This document shows, piece by piece, positions 29,181 to 39,466 of a DNA stretch of 64,000 nucleotides. This DNA is from Candidatus Mediterraneibacter quadrami (GTDB taxonomy: Bacteria; Bacillota; Clostridia; Lachnospirales; Lachnospiraceae): the NCBI GenBank assembly GCA_019120575.1, contig DWUU01000022.1:40244-104243 (forward strand), in the 5' to 3' direction. The translations under genes were made by a program, and so were the position numbers. The notes beneath the pieces are model-generated. The model made no database searches. It worked only from the letters and a program-made list of their open reading frames with translations, and was not told the DNA's origin. The first letter of the stretch is position 1, and each line of letters begins with the position of its first letter.

Positions 29181-30083
29181 TTACACGCCGTCCCCCGTGC
29201 CGGATCCCCCGGCATCCGCCTGCCGGTTCTTCTCGCCCAGCATCCACAGATACCGTTCATACTCCACTCCATCATTTCTCGGTACGCCGTCCCGTACCGC
29301 GTCTTCGATGGCCCGCCCGATCATGACGCCGGCCAGTTCCATCGCCTGCGCCAGGGCGTCTCCCCGGGCTCTGCCCGCTGCCACGATGGAGGCGAACAGA
29401 TCGCCGGTGCCGGAATAACTGTCCCCGATAAACGGGAATGCCGAGAAGGAAGTCCCTTCTTCCGTCACGGCAAGGTTTCCCATCATCTCCCGCCCCGTCG
29501 TTTCTTCAATATAACGGATCCCGGTAACAACCGTCTCTTTTGTCTTTCCGGTCATCAGTTCTCCGGCCATCTCTTCCGCGGCCGCAATGATTTCCTCTTT
29601 GTTCCGAACTGCTTCTGTCAACCGGCAGTCCCGTCCTGTCAGCAGACAGAGCTCCGTAAGATTCGGGGTAATAATATCCGCCCGTTCCGTCAGTACCTTC
29701 ATCTCCGCCTCCATCCGGGATGTAAATACCGGATAACGGCTCCCGTTATCCCCCATGACCGGATCCACCAGAAGAAATGTATCGTCTTTACAAAAAATAT
29801 CAAGAAACTCCAGCACCTTGCGGATCTGGTGCTCCCCGGAAAGAAAGCCCGTGTAAATGCCGTCAAAGCGCACGTTCATCTTCCGCCATTCCTCTGTAAT
29901 ATTCCCCATCCGGTCTGTATAATCGTCACAGTAATAGCTGGCATATCCCGTCTGGGCGCTCAGGACCGCCGTGGGCAGCGGACAGGGCTGGACGCCCATC
30001 GCCGCCACCGCCGATATGGCGGCCGTAAGAGAACATTTCCCGAATCCGGACAGGTCATTAATCACTGCTATCTTCTTTATCAT
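29181..30083 (-). CDS. pyridoxamine/pyridoxal kinase-like (PdxY family, ribokinase fold)
   Basis: AVINDLSGFGKCSLTAAISAVAAMGVQPCPLPTAVLSAQTGY; DPVMGDNG; GDSYSGTGDLFAS. Confidence 0.88.
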   Translation of the reverse strand: MIKKIAVINDLSGFGKCSLTAAISAVAAMGVQPCPLPTAVLSAQTGYASYYCDDYTDRMGNITEEWRKMNVRFDGIYTGFLSGEHQIRKVLEFLDIFCKDDTFLLVDPVMGDNGSRYPVFTSRMEAEMKVLTERADIITPNLTELCLLTGRDCRLTEAVRNKEEIIAAAEEMAGELMTGKTKETVVTGIRYIEETTGREMMGNLAVTEEGTSFSAFPFIGDSYSGTGDLFASIVAAGRARGDALAQAMELAGVMIGRAIEDAVRDGVPRNDGVEYERYLWMLGEKNRQADAGGSGTGDGV

Positions 30084-30244
30084 ATCCTGCACTCCTGTCT
30101 GTCGCTGATGCGATCTGTTCTGCGGTCAATCTTAGCACTCATCTGGTTGTTCTGAAACAGCCAGTTATTTCATTTTTAACCATGCCAGTTTTTAATCTGC
30201 AAAAAAGGACCGTTCTTTTTCAGACCGGCCCCATTGCCTCATAC

Positions 30245-32299
30245 TTATCCGTATATGCTTGTGTCGATCGGCTTGAGCACGATGGCCGAGTGGCGTCCCA
30301 TATTCAGAACGACCTCGCCGTCTTCCACAATATACTCATCGTAAGCCGTCGTATAACCTTCTTCATATGTATACATCAGACGCTTCATCCGGCCTTCTTT
30401 ATGAACGCCGGACAGCCACACCGGTACGGTCACACGTTTCAGCTCCTTGCTGTTGTTAAGCACAACCACGATCTGCTCATCTCCCTGGAAACGGGCGTAT
30501 GCCAGCACATTGTAATCCGCGTGGAGCAGTTTGACCGATCCTTTGCGGAGCGGCTTCTCTTCCTTGTGGATGCGGATCATCTCTTTGTGAAACTCCAGCA
30601 GTTCCTGATCTTCACGTCCCCACGGATAGGTCCTGCGGCTGTCCGGATCGGTAAATCCGCACAGGCCGGCCTCGTCGCCGTAGTAGATCGTCGGTGCGCC
30701 CACCCATGTAAACTGAACGATCACCGCCTCCCGGAGAACCGCCTTGTTGACACCTTCCTCCGCCGCTTTATGTCCCACATGTTCGGCCCGGCCCACGATG
30801 TGGTTCGTCCGGGTCAGGAACCGGGAATGATCGTGATTGGACAGCTCGTTCATGGCCACCTGAAGGGACGGCGTAAGCATGCTCGCCATAAAATGCCGCA
30901 TCGCGCCGACAAAGTTGTCCGGATTTCCCCACAGATCGGTCCGCCGCTCGTCGCTGTGCTTCTCCATGCCGGTCAGGAACCAGGTCAGCGGCTCCATGAA
31001 CGCGTCATAGTTCATCACACTGTCCCACTCATCCCCCTGGAGCCAGTCCACGGGATCCCCATAGTGCTCCGCCAGGATAATAGCCTCCGGATTTGCTTTC
31101 TTCACCTCTTGGCGGAAGCGCTTCCAGAACATGTGGTTATACTCGTTGCTACAGCCGAGATCGGCAGCCACATCAAGCCTCCACCCGTCCACGTTGTACG
31201 GAGGAGAAACCCATTTCTTTCCTATGTTCATTATATATTGCTCAAGTTCCGGTGAATCCTCATACGCCAGCTTTGGCAGCGTATCGTGCCCCCACCATCC
31301 GTCGTAACTTCCGTTATACGGCCATGCCTCCGGCCGATCATCATGAAAATGGAAGAAATCATGGTACGGGCTGTCTTCGCTCACATAGGCCCCTTTCGGA
31401 TATTCCGGACGCTGCTCATAGATCCGTTCCCGGTCCAGCCATTTATTAAATGAACCGCAGTGATTGAACACACCGTCCAGAATCACCCGCATGCCGCGCC
31501 GGTGCATCTCCTCGACAAGCCTGATAAAAAGGCGGTTGCTTGCCTCCAGGTTGTCAATGTCACCTGCCCGCTTCTGATATTTCGTCGCATGGACATTGTC
31601 CTGCGCGCCCTCCGTCAGCACCTCGCCGCCGTCCTCCACGATCACACCGTAATGGGGATCGATATAATCATAATCCTGTATGTCATATTTATGGTTGGAC
31701 GGGGAGACAAACAACGGGTTAAAATAGATCACTTCAACCCCCAGGTCCTGGAGATAATCCAGCTTATCCATCACGCCCTGCAGGTCGCCGCCGTAGAAAT
31801 TGCGGATATCCATGGCCGCCGGCACCTGATCCCAGTCCCGGATCTTCCGGCTGGGCGCCCCGATATAAATATATTCCCCGTCCTCCACGTCGTTGGACGG
31901 ATCCCCGTTATAGAAACGGTCCACAAAAATCTGATACATGACTGCGCCCTTGGCCCAGTCCGGCGTCTTAAACCCGGGTACGACAGCAAAATTATAATAA
32001 TCCTCCCGCCGGTCAGACACGCCGCAGCGGTTAAAAAACCAGATCTGTTCGCCCTTCTTGATCTCGAAAGAATAGCGGAACGGCTCTGCATCCAGCTGCC
32101 ACTCGATTTCATAGTAGTCGAATTCATCCCCGGAAAGAGCCTTCCACATTGTATAGCTTCTGGCGCCGACGAGCAGGCACACCTCCTCCACGTCGTTGTG
32201 CGCTGTGCGGAAACGCAGCCGGATCTTCTCATTCTTCTCCGGTTCCGCCGGGATCACATAATCCTGCGTACCGTCACAGAACAGCGCATCTCTGTTCAT
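30245..32299 (-). CDS. glycoside hydrolase family 13 (neopullulanase/cyclomaltodextrinase-like)
   Basis: GVEVIYFNPLF, GMRVILDGVFNHCG, VDGWRLDVAADLG, ILAEHYGDP, ELSNHDHSRF. Confidence 0.93.
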   Translation of the reverse strand: MNRDALFCDGTQDYVIPAEPEKNEKIRLRFRTAHNDVEEVCLLVGARSYTMWKALSGDEFDYYEIEWQLDAEPFRYSFEIKKGEQIWFFNRCGVSDRREDYYNFAVVPGFKTPDWAKGAVMYQIFVDRFYNGDPSNDVEDGEYIYIGAPSRKIRDWDQVPAAMDIRNFYGGDLQGVMDKLDYLQDLGVEVIYFNPLFVSPSNHKYDIQDYDYIDPHYGVIVEDGGEVLTEGAQDNVHATKYQKRAGDIDNLEASNRLFIRLVEEMHRRGMRVILDGVFNHCGSFNKWLDRERIYEQRPEYPKGAYVSEDSPYHDFFHFHDDRPEAWPYNGSYDGWWGHDTLPKLAYEDSPELEQYIMNIGKKWVSPPYNVDGWRLDVAADLGCSNEYNHMFWKRFRQEVKKANPEAIILAEHYGDPVDWLQGDEWDSVMNYDAFMEPLTWFLTGMEKHSDERRTDLWGNPDNFVGAMRHFMASMLTPSLQVAMNELSNHDHSRFLTRTNHIVGRAEHVGHKAAEEGVNKAVLREAVIVQFTWVGAPTIYYGDEAGLCGFTDPDSRRTYPWGREDQELLEFHKEMIRIHKEEKPLRKGSVKLLHADYNVLAYARFQGDEQIVVVLNNSKELKRVTVPVWLSGVHKEGRMKRLMYTYEEGYTTAYDEYIVEDGEVVLNMGRHSAIVLKPIDTSIYG

Positions 32300-32302
32300 A
32301 TA

Positions 32303-34144
32303 TTAAGCCTCCTCTTTTCCCCCGTTTTCAAAAAGCGCCTCAAACTCCGCCCGCGTAATCTTCTCTTTCTCGAGCAGAAGCTGCGCACAGGCATCCAGCA
32401 CGTCATGATATTCACTGATGATATTGCGCGCCTTCAGATAACATTCATCGATGATCCGCTTTACCTCCTCATCAATGGTTCCGGCCACTTTCTCTCCGTA
32501 ACCTCTCGACATATGGCCGAAATCCCGGCCGATAAATACTTCGTCGCTGTCATTGTCATAGTTGATCAGGCCCAGCCGTTCAGACATACCGAACTTTGTG
32601 ATCATGGATTTCGCGATCGCCGTTGCCTGTTTGATATCCTGTGACGCACCGGTGGTAATGTCGTCGAAGATCTCCTCCTCGGCCACACGGCCGCCCAGGG
32701 ATACCGTGATCTCCTGAAGCATATGCCCCTTCGTGTTGAACATATCATCCCGCTCCGGAAGAGGCATCGTATATCCGCCGGCCCCGCCGGTCGGGATAAT
32801 GGACACGCTGTAGACCGGTCCCACATCCGGAAGCACATGGAACAGGATCGCATGACCCGCCTCATGGTAAGCCGTGATCCGGCGCTCTTTCTCGGATACG
32901 ACGCGGCTCTTCTTCTCCGGTCCGATGCCGACTTTCACAAATGCATGCCGGATATCCTGCTGCTGTACATATACCCGGTTGTCCTTTGCCGCCAGGATCG
33001 CCGCCTCATTGAGCAGATTCTCCAGATCCGCCCCGGTAAATCCTGCGGTTGTCTGCGCGATCTGTCTGAGATCTACATCCTCGCCGAGCGGTTTATTTTT
33101 CGCGTGAACTTTCAGGATCTCCTCCCGTCCGGCCACGTCCGGGCGTCCCACAATCACATTCCGGTCAAAACGTCCGGGACGCAGGATGGCCGGATCCAGG
33201 ATGTCCTTCCGGTTGGTCGCCGCCATCACGATGATGCCTTCATTGACGCCAAAGCCGTCCATCTCCACCAGGAGCTGGTTGAGCGTCTGCTCTCGCTCAT
33301 CATGGCCGCCGCCCAGACCGCTGCCGCGCCGTCTGGCAACCGCGTCAATCTCATCGATAAAGACGATGCAGGGCGCATTCTTCTTCGCATCCTGGAAGAG
33401 ATCCCGGACGCGGGACGCACCTACACCGACGAACATTTCCACAAAATCCGAACCGGAGATGCTGAAAAACGGCACCCCGGCTTCACCTGCCACCGCCTTG
33501 GCAAGCAGCGTCTTGCCGGTTCCCGGAGGTCCCTCCAGGAGCACGCCCTTGGGGATCCTCGCCCCCACCTGTACATATTTCTTCGGGGCCTTCAGGAAAT
33601 CCACGATCTCCTCCAGCTCCTCTTTTTCTTCTTTCAGGCCCGCCACGTCCGCAAAGGTCACTTTGATCTCATTCTGGCCGGCCATCCGCGCCCGGCTCTT
33701 GCCGAAGCTCATGGCTTTCGCATTGGCGCCTCCGCTCTGCCGGTTCATCAGGAAGAACAGAAGGAACACTGCCGCCAGCGTGATCATGAGCGGCAGGAGC
33801 ACCGTTGTCAGCATCGAATCCTCCGGTATGGCCGACATCCCGTAGGCGATGCCGTGCTCATCCAGCAGGCTCTCCACCTTCTCCACATCCGACACATTGA
33901 CCGTCTTCGTCACGCTGTCGTCCTTCCGCATAAAGGACACCGTACCTGTAGGCACGGCGCTGTTCTGGTCAATGTATACGTCTTTTACATTTTCCGCTTC
34001 AACTTCAGACACAAAGTCCGTATATGCTACTTCCTGCCGGTGCACCTGCATCCGGCTCGCCATCCAGAGCGCGGCGATCACGACCAGAACAAACATCAGA
34101 ATGGTCGAACCGTTCACGCTCCTGTAGTTTTTATTATTGTCCAA
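32303..34144 (-). CDS. ftsH: ATP-dependent zinc metalloprotease FtsH
   Basis: Two TM segments, Walker [31 protein letters not shown] zinc motif. Confidence 0.98.
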   Translation of the reverse strand: MDNNKNYRSVNGSTILMFVLVVIAALWMASRMQVHRQEVAYTDFVSEVEAENVKDVYIDQNSAVPTGTVSFMRKDDSVTKTVNVSDVEKVESLLDEHGIAYGMSAIPEDSMLTTVLLPLMITLAAVFLLFFLMNRQSGGANAKAMSFGKSRARMAGQNEIKVTFADVAGLKEEKEELEEIVDFLKAPKKYVQVGARIPKGVLLEGPPGTGKTLLAKAVAGEAGVPFFSISGSDFVEMFVGVGASRVRDLFQDAKKNAPCIVFIDEIDAVARRRGSGLGGGHDEREQTLNQLLVEMDGFGVNEGIIVMAATNRKDILDPAILRPGRFDRNVIVGRPDVAGREEILKVHAKNKPLGEDVDLRQIAQTTAGFTGADLENLLNEAAILAAKDNRVYVQQQDIRHAFVKVGIGPEKKSRVVSEKERRITAYHEAGHAILFHVLPDVGPVYSVSIIPTGGAGGYTMPLPERDDMFNTKGHMLQEITVSLGGRVAEEEIFDDITTGASQDIKQATAIAKSMITKFGMSERLGLINYDNDSDEVFIGRDFGHMSRGYGEKVAGTIDEEVKRIIDECYLKARNIISEYHDVLDACAQLLLEKEKITRAEFEALFENGGKEEA

Positions 34145-34161
34145 AACCGATACTCCTCCTG

Positions 34162-34698
34162 TTATTCCAGGCCTTCCACCACACCGATGTATGGCAGGTT
34201 CCTGTATTTCTGGGCATAGTCAAGTCCATAGCCCACGATGAACTCATCCGGCACTTCAAATCCGCAGTAATCCGCTTTCACATCCTTCTCCCGGCGCTCC
34301 GGTTTATCAAGGAGCGTGCACAGCCGGATGCTGGCCGGATTGCGCTTCTTCATAACATCCATCAGGTAATACAGCGTATTCCCCGAATCCACAATATCCT
34401 CCACAATGAGCACTTCCTTATTCTCAATCGTTTCGTCAAGATCTTTCGCGATGCGCACCACGCCGCTTGACTTCGTGCCGTCGCCGTAGCTTCCCACGCA
34501 CATGAAATCCATGGTCACCGGCACGGTGATCCGTTTCGCAAGCTCGCACATAAAGAATACGCCGCCTTTCAGCACACAGATCAGATGAACCTGCTTCCCC
34601 GCATAGTCCTCGCTGATCTTTTTTCCAAGTTCCCGGATCCTCTCGTCAACTTTCTCTTCCGGGATCAATACTCTGATCGTCTCTGACATTTGTTCCAT
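34162..34698 (-). CDS. hpt: hypoxanthine phosphoribosyltransferase
   Basis: [21 protein letters not shown] motif; [27 protein letters not shown]. Confidence 0.95.
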   Translation of the reverse strand: MEQMSETIRVLIPEEKVDERIRELGKKISEDYAGKQVHLICVLKGGVFFMCELAKRITVPVTMDFMCVGSYGDGTKSSGVVRIAKDLDETIENKEVLIVEDIVDSGNTLYYLMDVMKKRNPASIRLCTLLDKPERREKDVKADYCGFEVPDEFIVGYGLDYAQKYRNLPYIGVVEGLE

Positions 34699-36079
34699 CC
34701 TCCGTAATTTTTATCTCCAGGATCCGCTCTGTGCTTTCCGTCACATAGTATGCACAGTTCATCCTGTATCCGGGAATCCACACGATCTCCGGACCGTCCG
34801 CGATGAGCCACAGTTTATCGCGCTCTTCGCGTGGTATCTTTTCGTTTATAAAATAAGTTTTCAGTTTCTGTCGGCTCCCTGTGTTATCAATTCTCAGATA
34901 ATCACCCGGGCGCCTTTTCCTTATCGAAAGGCTGTTTTTTATTATATCATAATCAAGCCACTTCGTGTAGCCTTTTTGCGGGATATCCTCCGGCAGCCTG
35001 ACGTCCCTTTGCTCTATGATCCTGGTGATGATGCGGGGCGCGTCCCCTGACTCCGGAGCCGGTGAAAACCCGCGCCTGCTTTCTGCGGCTTCCCGTCTGC
35101 CGATCCGGATTCCCCCGCAGATTCTGTCCGCACAGACGCCGCCCGGCAGCGTCACCATCCGGCCGCTCTGCCTGCCGGACAGAGCGAGTACATCCCGCAC
35201 ATGGACGGCTGCAATATCTTTTTCCGATCCGAGCACACCGGCTATACAGCATTTCACGAGCTGTTTCCGGACCGCCGGATGCTCTGCTTCAAGCGCGGTG
35301 ATATCCAGGATAAGCCGTCCGCTTTCATCCGTATGCACGCAGCGGTCCCTCGCCTCCTGTGTCTTCTGTTCCAGCAGATCCCACAGTTCCCGCGCCTGGC
35401 CGGACAGCTCTGTCAGATGGACCGCTGCAGCGGGATTGACGTCGCGCTCCAGCAGCGGGATCACGCGATGCCGGATCCGGTTGCGCGTATAGATATCCTC
35501 TTCATTCGTGGCATCTGTACGCCACTCAGTCCCCTGCTCCCGCAGAAATTCCTCGATCTCCCGGCGCCCGGCCCAGAGAAGCGGACGGATCCAGTTCCCG
35601 CGTACCGGCCAGATCCCGCACAGGCCCCGCAGACCCGTACCTCTGGCAATATTCAGAAGAACGGTTTCTGCATTGTCATCCCGGTGGTGGGCCGTGGCAA
35701 TCTTCGTACAGTTATCTTCAGCGCACATTTTCTCCAGAGCCGCCCGACGCACCATGCGCCCCGCCTCCTCCAGAGATTGTTTCCGTTTTGCGGCGATTAA
35801 TTCCACATTTTCATGAAAAAGCCTGCATTCCACGCCAAGCCGCCTGCACAGTTCTTTCACATAACGCTCGTCAGCATCCGCATCCGCTCCCCGCAGGCCG
35901 TGGTTCACATGACACACTTTCACCGTGAAACCGATCTGCTCCCGCAGCGCACAGAGCACAAAAAGCAGGCATACCGAATCCGCTCCGCCCGATACGCCCG
36001 CTGCCACGACATCGTCTCTTCCGATCATTCCCAGCTTCTTTACATATTTCTCTGTCTGTTCCACAAAACGATTCATCAT
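34646..36079 (-). CDS. tilS: tRNA(Ile)-lysidine synthetase
   Basis: VAAGVSGGADSVCLLF P-loop; HVNHGLRG; TAHHRDDNAETVLLNIARGTGLRGL. Confidence 0.95.
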   Translation of the reverse strand: MMNRFVEQTEKYVKKLGMIGRDDVVAAGVSGGADSVCLLFVLCALREQIGFTVKVCHVNHGLRGADADADERYVKELCRRLGVECRLFHENVELIAAKRKQSLEEAGRMVRRAALEKMCAEDNCTKIATAHHRDDNAETVLLNIARGTGLRGLCGIWPVRGNWIRPLLWAGRREIEEFLREQGTEWRTDATNEEDIYTRNRIRHRVIPLLERDVNPAAAVHLTELSGQARELWDLLEQKTQEARDRCVHTDESGRLILDITALEAEHPAVRKQLVKCCIAGVLGSEKDIAAVHVRDVLALSGRQSGRMVTLPGGVCADRICGGIRIGRREAAESRRGFSPAPESGDAPRIITRIIEQRDVRLPEDIPQKGYTKWLDYDIIKNSLSIRKRRPGDYLRIDNTGSRQKLKTYFINEKIPREERDKLWLIADGPEIVWIPGYRMNCAYYVTESTERILEIKITEDGTNVRDDQSIDPGRES

Positions 36080-36135
36080 ATGTAAACTATAACCAATCCT
36101 TCGCCAAAAGTAAAGCGTTCCCTGTCTCCCGCCGC

Positions 36136-37539
36136 CTACTGCTGTTCGCGCCAGATGCCGGCGGCAAGAACCGTCATGTCATCCGCCGGCTCTCTGCCCG
36201 TAAACGCCAGCACCTGCTCCAGCACATGGTGGGCCATTTCTTTCGGATTGCGTATATCCGTCCCCTGGATGATCGTCTCCAGCAGAATATCCTGCTCGCC
36301 CGCCGGAAGCGCATCCAGCACCCCGTCCGTGACCATGATGACGAAATCACCGTCATCCAGCTGACGGCTCACCGCATCGATCTCAATCCGGTTCACCACG
36401 CCGATCGGCAGGCTGGAAGAGCTCAGGTGCTCGACCTGGCCCCCCTTTTTTATAAATGTGGCGGAGGCGCCTGCCTTCACGATCTCACACGCTCCGGTGT
36501 ACAGATCGAATATGGTCATATCCACCGTCGAATAACGGATTTCCTCCCGCCCCATCACCATTGCGGCATTCAGCATCCGGATGGCGTCCTTTTCCGGGAA
36601 ACCGGCCCCGAGCAGTTCTTCCAGAAGTTCGATCACCATCGTGCTCTCCCGGCACGCCGCCTCGCCGGCTCCCATCCCGTCTGAAAGGAGGGCGGCCTGC
36701 CTGCCGCCGGGCATGTCCAGCAGCGCGAAATTATCGCCAGATATACGGGCGCATCCCTTGCCGATCCGGGCCGTTCCCTGCATGGTATAGAAGGCCGGGC
36801 CCTCCAGACACACGATCGTCATATACTCCTGTCCGATCACCCCGGCGCTCCCGGGCGGAAGAATAAAACTCCGCCCGGTAACATCCGCCGCTGTTTTCAG
36901 GATTTCCTTTACCGGCAGTTTCTGTTTCACCAGCATCCGGGCGGTTATATGAATCTCATATTTCCCTTCCGCATTCATGAAAAACCGGATATCCAGCACC
37001 CGCAGCTCTTTTTTCCGCAGGGCGGACTCCAGCCTTTTTTTCAATCTTTCATCTCTGTATATGCTTTTCTCAAGTTCCCGGGCCGAGCTGCGGATCATAT
37101 CTGCAAATGTGTCCATCTGAATCGCGCAGCACTCCCTGCTTCTGGCCATCCGGTTGACCCAGATAATATTCTGACGCGCCTCGTGAAAACCGGACAGCAT
37201 CTCCCGGAGAAACCTGGGCGCCCTCACGCACCGCTGCATAAGCCTGCGCTTAACTTCTGTGTTAAGGTCATTTCCGTAGTGATCCACCGCCGACAGAATA
37301 TCGTACCCCATCTGATATGTATGCACAAAGTTCTCGCCCCAGCACCAGCTGCATTTTACACACCGACCGCACACCTTTTCCCGGACGCGGGAAAACATAT
37401 CCTCCACCTCCTCATTTGAAAAGGCGTCCTTTTTCTCCTCCAGGCGGAGGAAGACCCGCGTCATCCGCTGCAGCGAATCTGCATATTTTTCAATCTGCTC
37501 CACAAAAGGACTTTCATGGAGTATCTGTCCTTCATTCAT
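36136..37539 (-). CDS. spoIIE: SpoIIE-like PP2C phosphatase without membrane domain
   Basis: CGRCVKCSWCWG and GDNFALLDMPGGRQAALLSDGMGAGEAACRES..DDMTVLAAGI; embedded between divIC and tilS. Confidence 0.85.
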   Translation of the reverse strand: MNEGQILHESPFVEQIEKYADSLQRMTRVFLRLEEKKDAFSNEEVEDMFSRVREKVCGRCVKCSWCWGENFVHTYQMGYDILSAVDHYGNDLNTEVKRRLMQRCVRAPRFLREMLSGFHEARQNIIWVNRMARSRECCAIQMDTFADMIRSSARELEKSIYRDERLKKRLESALRKKELRVLDIRFFMNAEGKYEIHITARMLVKQKLPVKEILKTAADVTGRSFILPPGSAGVIGQEYMTIVCLEGPAFYTMQGTARIGKGCARISGDNFALLDMPGGRQAALLSDGMGAGEAACRESTMVIELLEELLGAGFPEKDAIRMLNAAMVMGREEIRYSTVDMTIFDLYTGACEIVKAGASATFIKKGGQVEHLSSSSLPIGVVNRIEIDAVSRQLDDGDFVIMVTDGVLDALPAGEQDILLETIIQGTDIRNPKEMAHHVLEQVLAFTGREPADDMTVLAAGIWREQQ

Positions 37540-37567
37540 CCGCCTTCTCCCTTCGCATTCACGCAGA

Positions 37568-37597
37568 AAGACTCCGGGAGAATTCTCCCGGAGTCTT
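37568..37597 (-). terminator. hairpin between divIC and spoIIE
   Basis: AAGACTCCGGGAGAATTCTCCCGGAGTCTT. Confidence 0.7.
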
Positions 37598-37611
37598 CTT
37601 TCGTAATCCGT

Positions 37612-37947
37612 CTACTCGGACGGTTTAAATACAATCTCATTCGGATCAACAAGGTTCAGCCTGTCCTCAGCCATCTCCTTGATATAGTCATCCGTCTTCA
37701 CATATTCCTCAAATTCGTCGATCTCTTTTGCGCGGTCTTCCTGTTCCCGGATCTGTTCCTGCAGTTCCGCTTCCTGCGCCTTATACTGTGCATTTTTCGC
37801 CTGAAGCCGCATCGATCCGACCGCAAGCATCACCGTCATACAGACGAGCACCGCACAGATCATAAGTATGCTTCTTCTGTACCGGCTCAGTTTCCGGTTC
37901 CGTCTGCCCCATCGTGCATCCAGGCCCGGATGTCTACCCTTTTTCAT
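37612..37947 (-). CDS. divIC: septum formation initiator DivIC/FtsB family
   Basis: Single TM plus coiled-coil QAKNAQYKAQEAELQEQIREQEDRAKEI; gene context. Confidence 0.85.
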   Translation of the reverse strand: MKKGRHPGLDARWGRRNRKLSRYRRSILMICAVLVCMTVMLAVGSMRLQAKNAQYKAQEAELQEQIREQEDRAKEIDEFEEYVKTDDYIKEMAEDRLNLVDPNEIVFKPSE

Positions 37948-38001
37948 TAATATACCACCCTGCTTATCAATATTTTTATACACCCCGCTAATAAAAATAT
38001 C

Positions 38002-38334
38002 TTATCTGTTTTTACCGGACTTTTCAAGTTTTTTCTTAATCTTTGTACAAATTTTACCGAACAGGCTCAGAATTATTCCGGACAGGGCCGCGCCGGCCAG
38101 CATCCCGGCTATAAAAAACCACCGGATCCTCCCCTGCGACACCACATAAATCCGGTGAAACATCCACCCGCTGCTCCCGATCCAGAAGAGCAGATCTTCC
38201 AGGCCGACCGCCGCCATGCTGTGCGGAACAAGCCTCCTCACGCACCGGAGCAAATGATAAGCGGACAGCAGCACAGCGCCGCTTACAACTGCGTACAGAA
38301 AAATATATGCTTCTTTCCCGATTCCGGATATCAT
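38002..38334 (-). CDS. yabQ: spore cortex biosynthesis protein YabQ-like
   Basis: Small TM protein directly downstream of yabP. Confidence 0.75.
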   Translation of the reverse strand: MISGIGKEAYIFLYAVVSGAVLLSAYHLLRCVRRLVPHSMAAVGLEDLLFWIGSSGWMFHRIYVVSQGRIRWFFIAGMLAGAALSGIILSLFGKICTKIKKKLEKSGKNR

Positions 38335-38340
38335 AAGCGT

Positions 38341-38631
38341 CTACTTAAAAAGCCTGGACAGAAAACTGCCGTCCTGCTTCCCCGTCTGGGCAATCCCTGA
38401 ATATGCGATGCTGTCAATATTTCCGGACAGATCAACCTCCCCCTTTTCCACACTGAGTCGGTTGACGTGAAGATCCGTCCCTTTTACCATCAGCATCCCC
38501 TGCTCCGTCTCCAGCAGGATCTCGTTCAGATCAAACGACAGCACGTCCAGAACGCCTGTTACCATGCTGGTCTTCCGGTTATTGAGCACCAGCTTGTGCG
38601 GCTTTGCCGTCCGCTGTTCTTCCATCCGCAT
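38341..38631 (-). CDS. yabP: sporulation protein YabP
   Basis: HKLVLNNRKTSMVTGVLDVLSFDLNEILLETEQGMLMVKGTDLHVNRLSVEKGEVDLSGNIDSIAYS. Confidence 0.93.
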   Translation of the reverse strand: MRMEEQRTAKPHKLVLNNRKTSMVTGVLDVLSFDLNEILLETEQGMLMVKGTDLHVNRLSVEKGEVDLSGNIDSIAYSGIAQTGKQDGSFLSRLFK

Positions 38632-38677
38632 CCCCTCCCCACATCTGATATATATGTGGGACGGGCAGGATTTATTC

Positions 38678-38917
38678 CTAGAGATATCTGAAAAGTTCGG
38701 ATGCCTCTTCTTTCTTTGTCGTATCCTGAAGCTTCAGCACCTCGGCCTTCACAGTCCGCGTGCCGAACCGGATCTCGATCACGTCCCCGGGCTTCACCTG
38801 AGCGGACGCCTTTGCCGGCTTGTCATTTACCATGACGCGCCCCGCATCGCACGCCTCATTTGCCACAGTTCTTCTCTTGATCAGTCTGGACACCTTCAGA
38901 AATTTATCAAGTCTCAT
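38678..38917 (-). CDS. rqcP: RqcP/YabO S4-domain RNA-binding protein
   Basis: MRLDKFLKVSRLIKRRTVANEACDAGRVMVNDKPAKASAQVKPGDVIEIRFG. Confidence 0.93.
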   Translation of the reverse strand: MRLDKFLKVSRLIKRRTVANEACDAGRVMVNDKPAKASAQVKPGDVIEIRFGTRTVKAEVLKLQDTTKKEEASELFRYL

Positions 38918-38959
38918 CTGTCTCTCCCTTCTTTGTCTTTCCCCGTCCGTTGCAAAAAA

Positions 38960-38984
38960 GCACCTGTGATTCCTCATCACAGGT
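38960..38984 (-). terminator. terminator downstream of hup
   Basis: CACCTGTGAT-TCCTC-ATCACAGGTG followed on minus strand by CTTTTTTGC. Confidence 0.75.
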
Positions 38985-39019
38985 GCCTGTACCGGTCTCT
39001 TTATACAAATCCGAAAGGA

Positions 39020-39292
39020 TTAGTTGATAGCATCTTTTAAAGCTTTGCCGGCTTTGAACTTCGGAGCCTTGCAAGCTGCGATCTTCATTGTTTTGCCTGT
39101 CTGCGGATTTCTTCCTTCTCTTGCTGCTCTCTCGCTTACTTCAAATGTACCGAAGCCTACAAGCTGTACTTTGTCGCCTTTTTTAAGCTGCTCTGTAACA
39201 ACATCGATAAAAGCCTTTAATGCTTTTTCAGAATCCTTTTTGGAAATCTCTGCCTGCTCTGCAACAGCTGCGATTAATTCTGTTTTGTTCAT
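39020..39292 (-). CDS. hup: HU family DNA-binding protein
   Basis: [66 protein letters not shown]. Confidence 0.98.
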   Translation of the reverse strand: MNKTELIAAVAEQAEISKKDSEKALKAFIDVVTEQLKKGDKVQLVGFGTFEVSERAAREGRNPQTGKTMKIAACKAPKFKAGKALKDAIN

Positions 39293-39466
39293 GGATAAAT
39301 TCCTCCTCTTTATTGTATACACATACAATATTCATTCTGTTTTTTAAACGGAAAAGCGCCCAGAACAGGCGTTTTTCCGTCTTTATGTACTGTTATAACG
39401 GTTCACGGCATCTTTGTCAAGATTTTTCACCGTTTTTTGAACTATTCTACCATATTCGACCGTTCT

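Noticed and set aside
32723-34219. 498-aa + strand ORF
   Set aside because: Entirely antisense to ftsH, which has full motif support.
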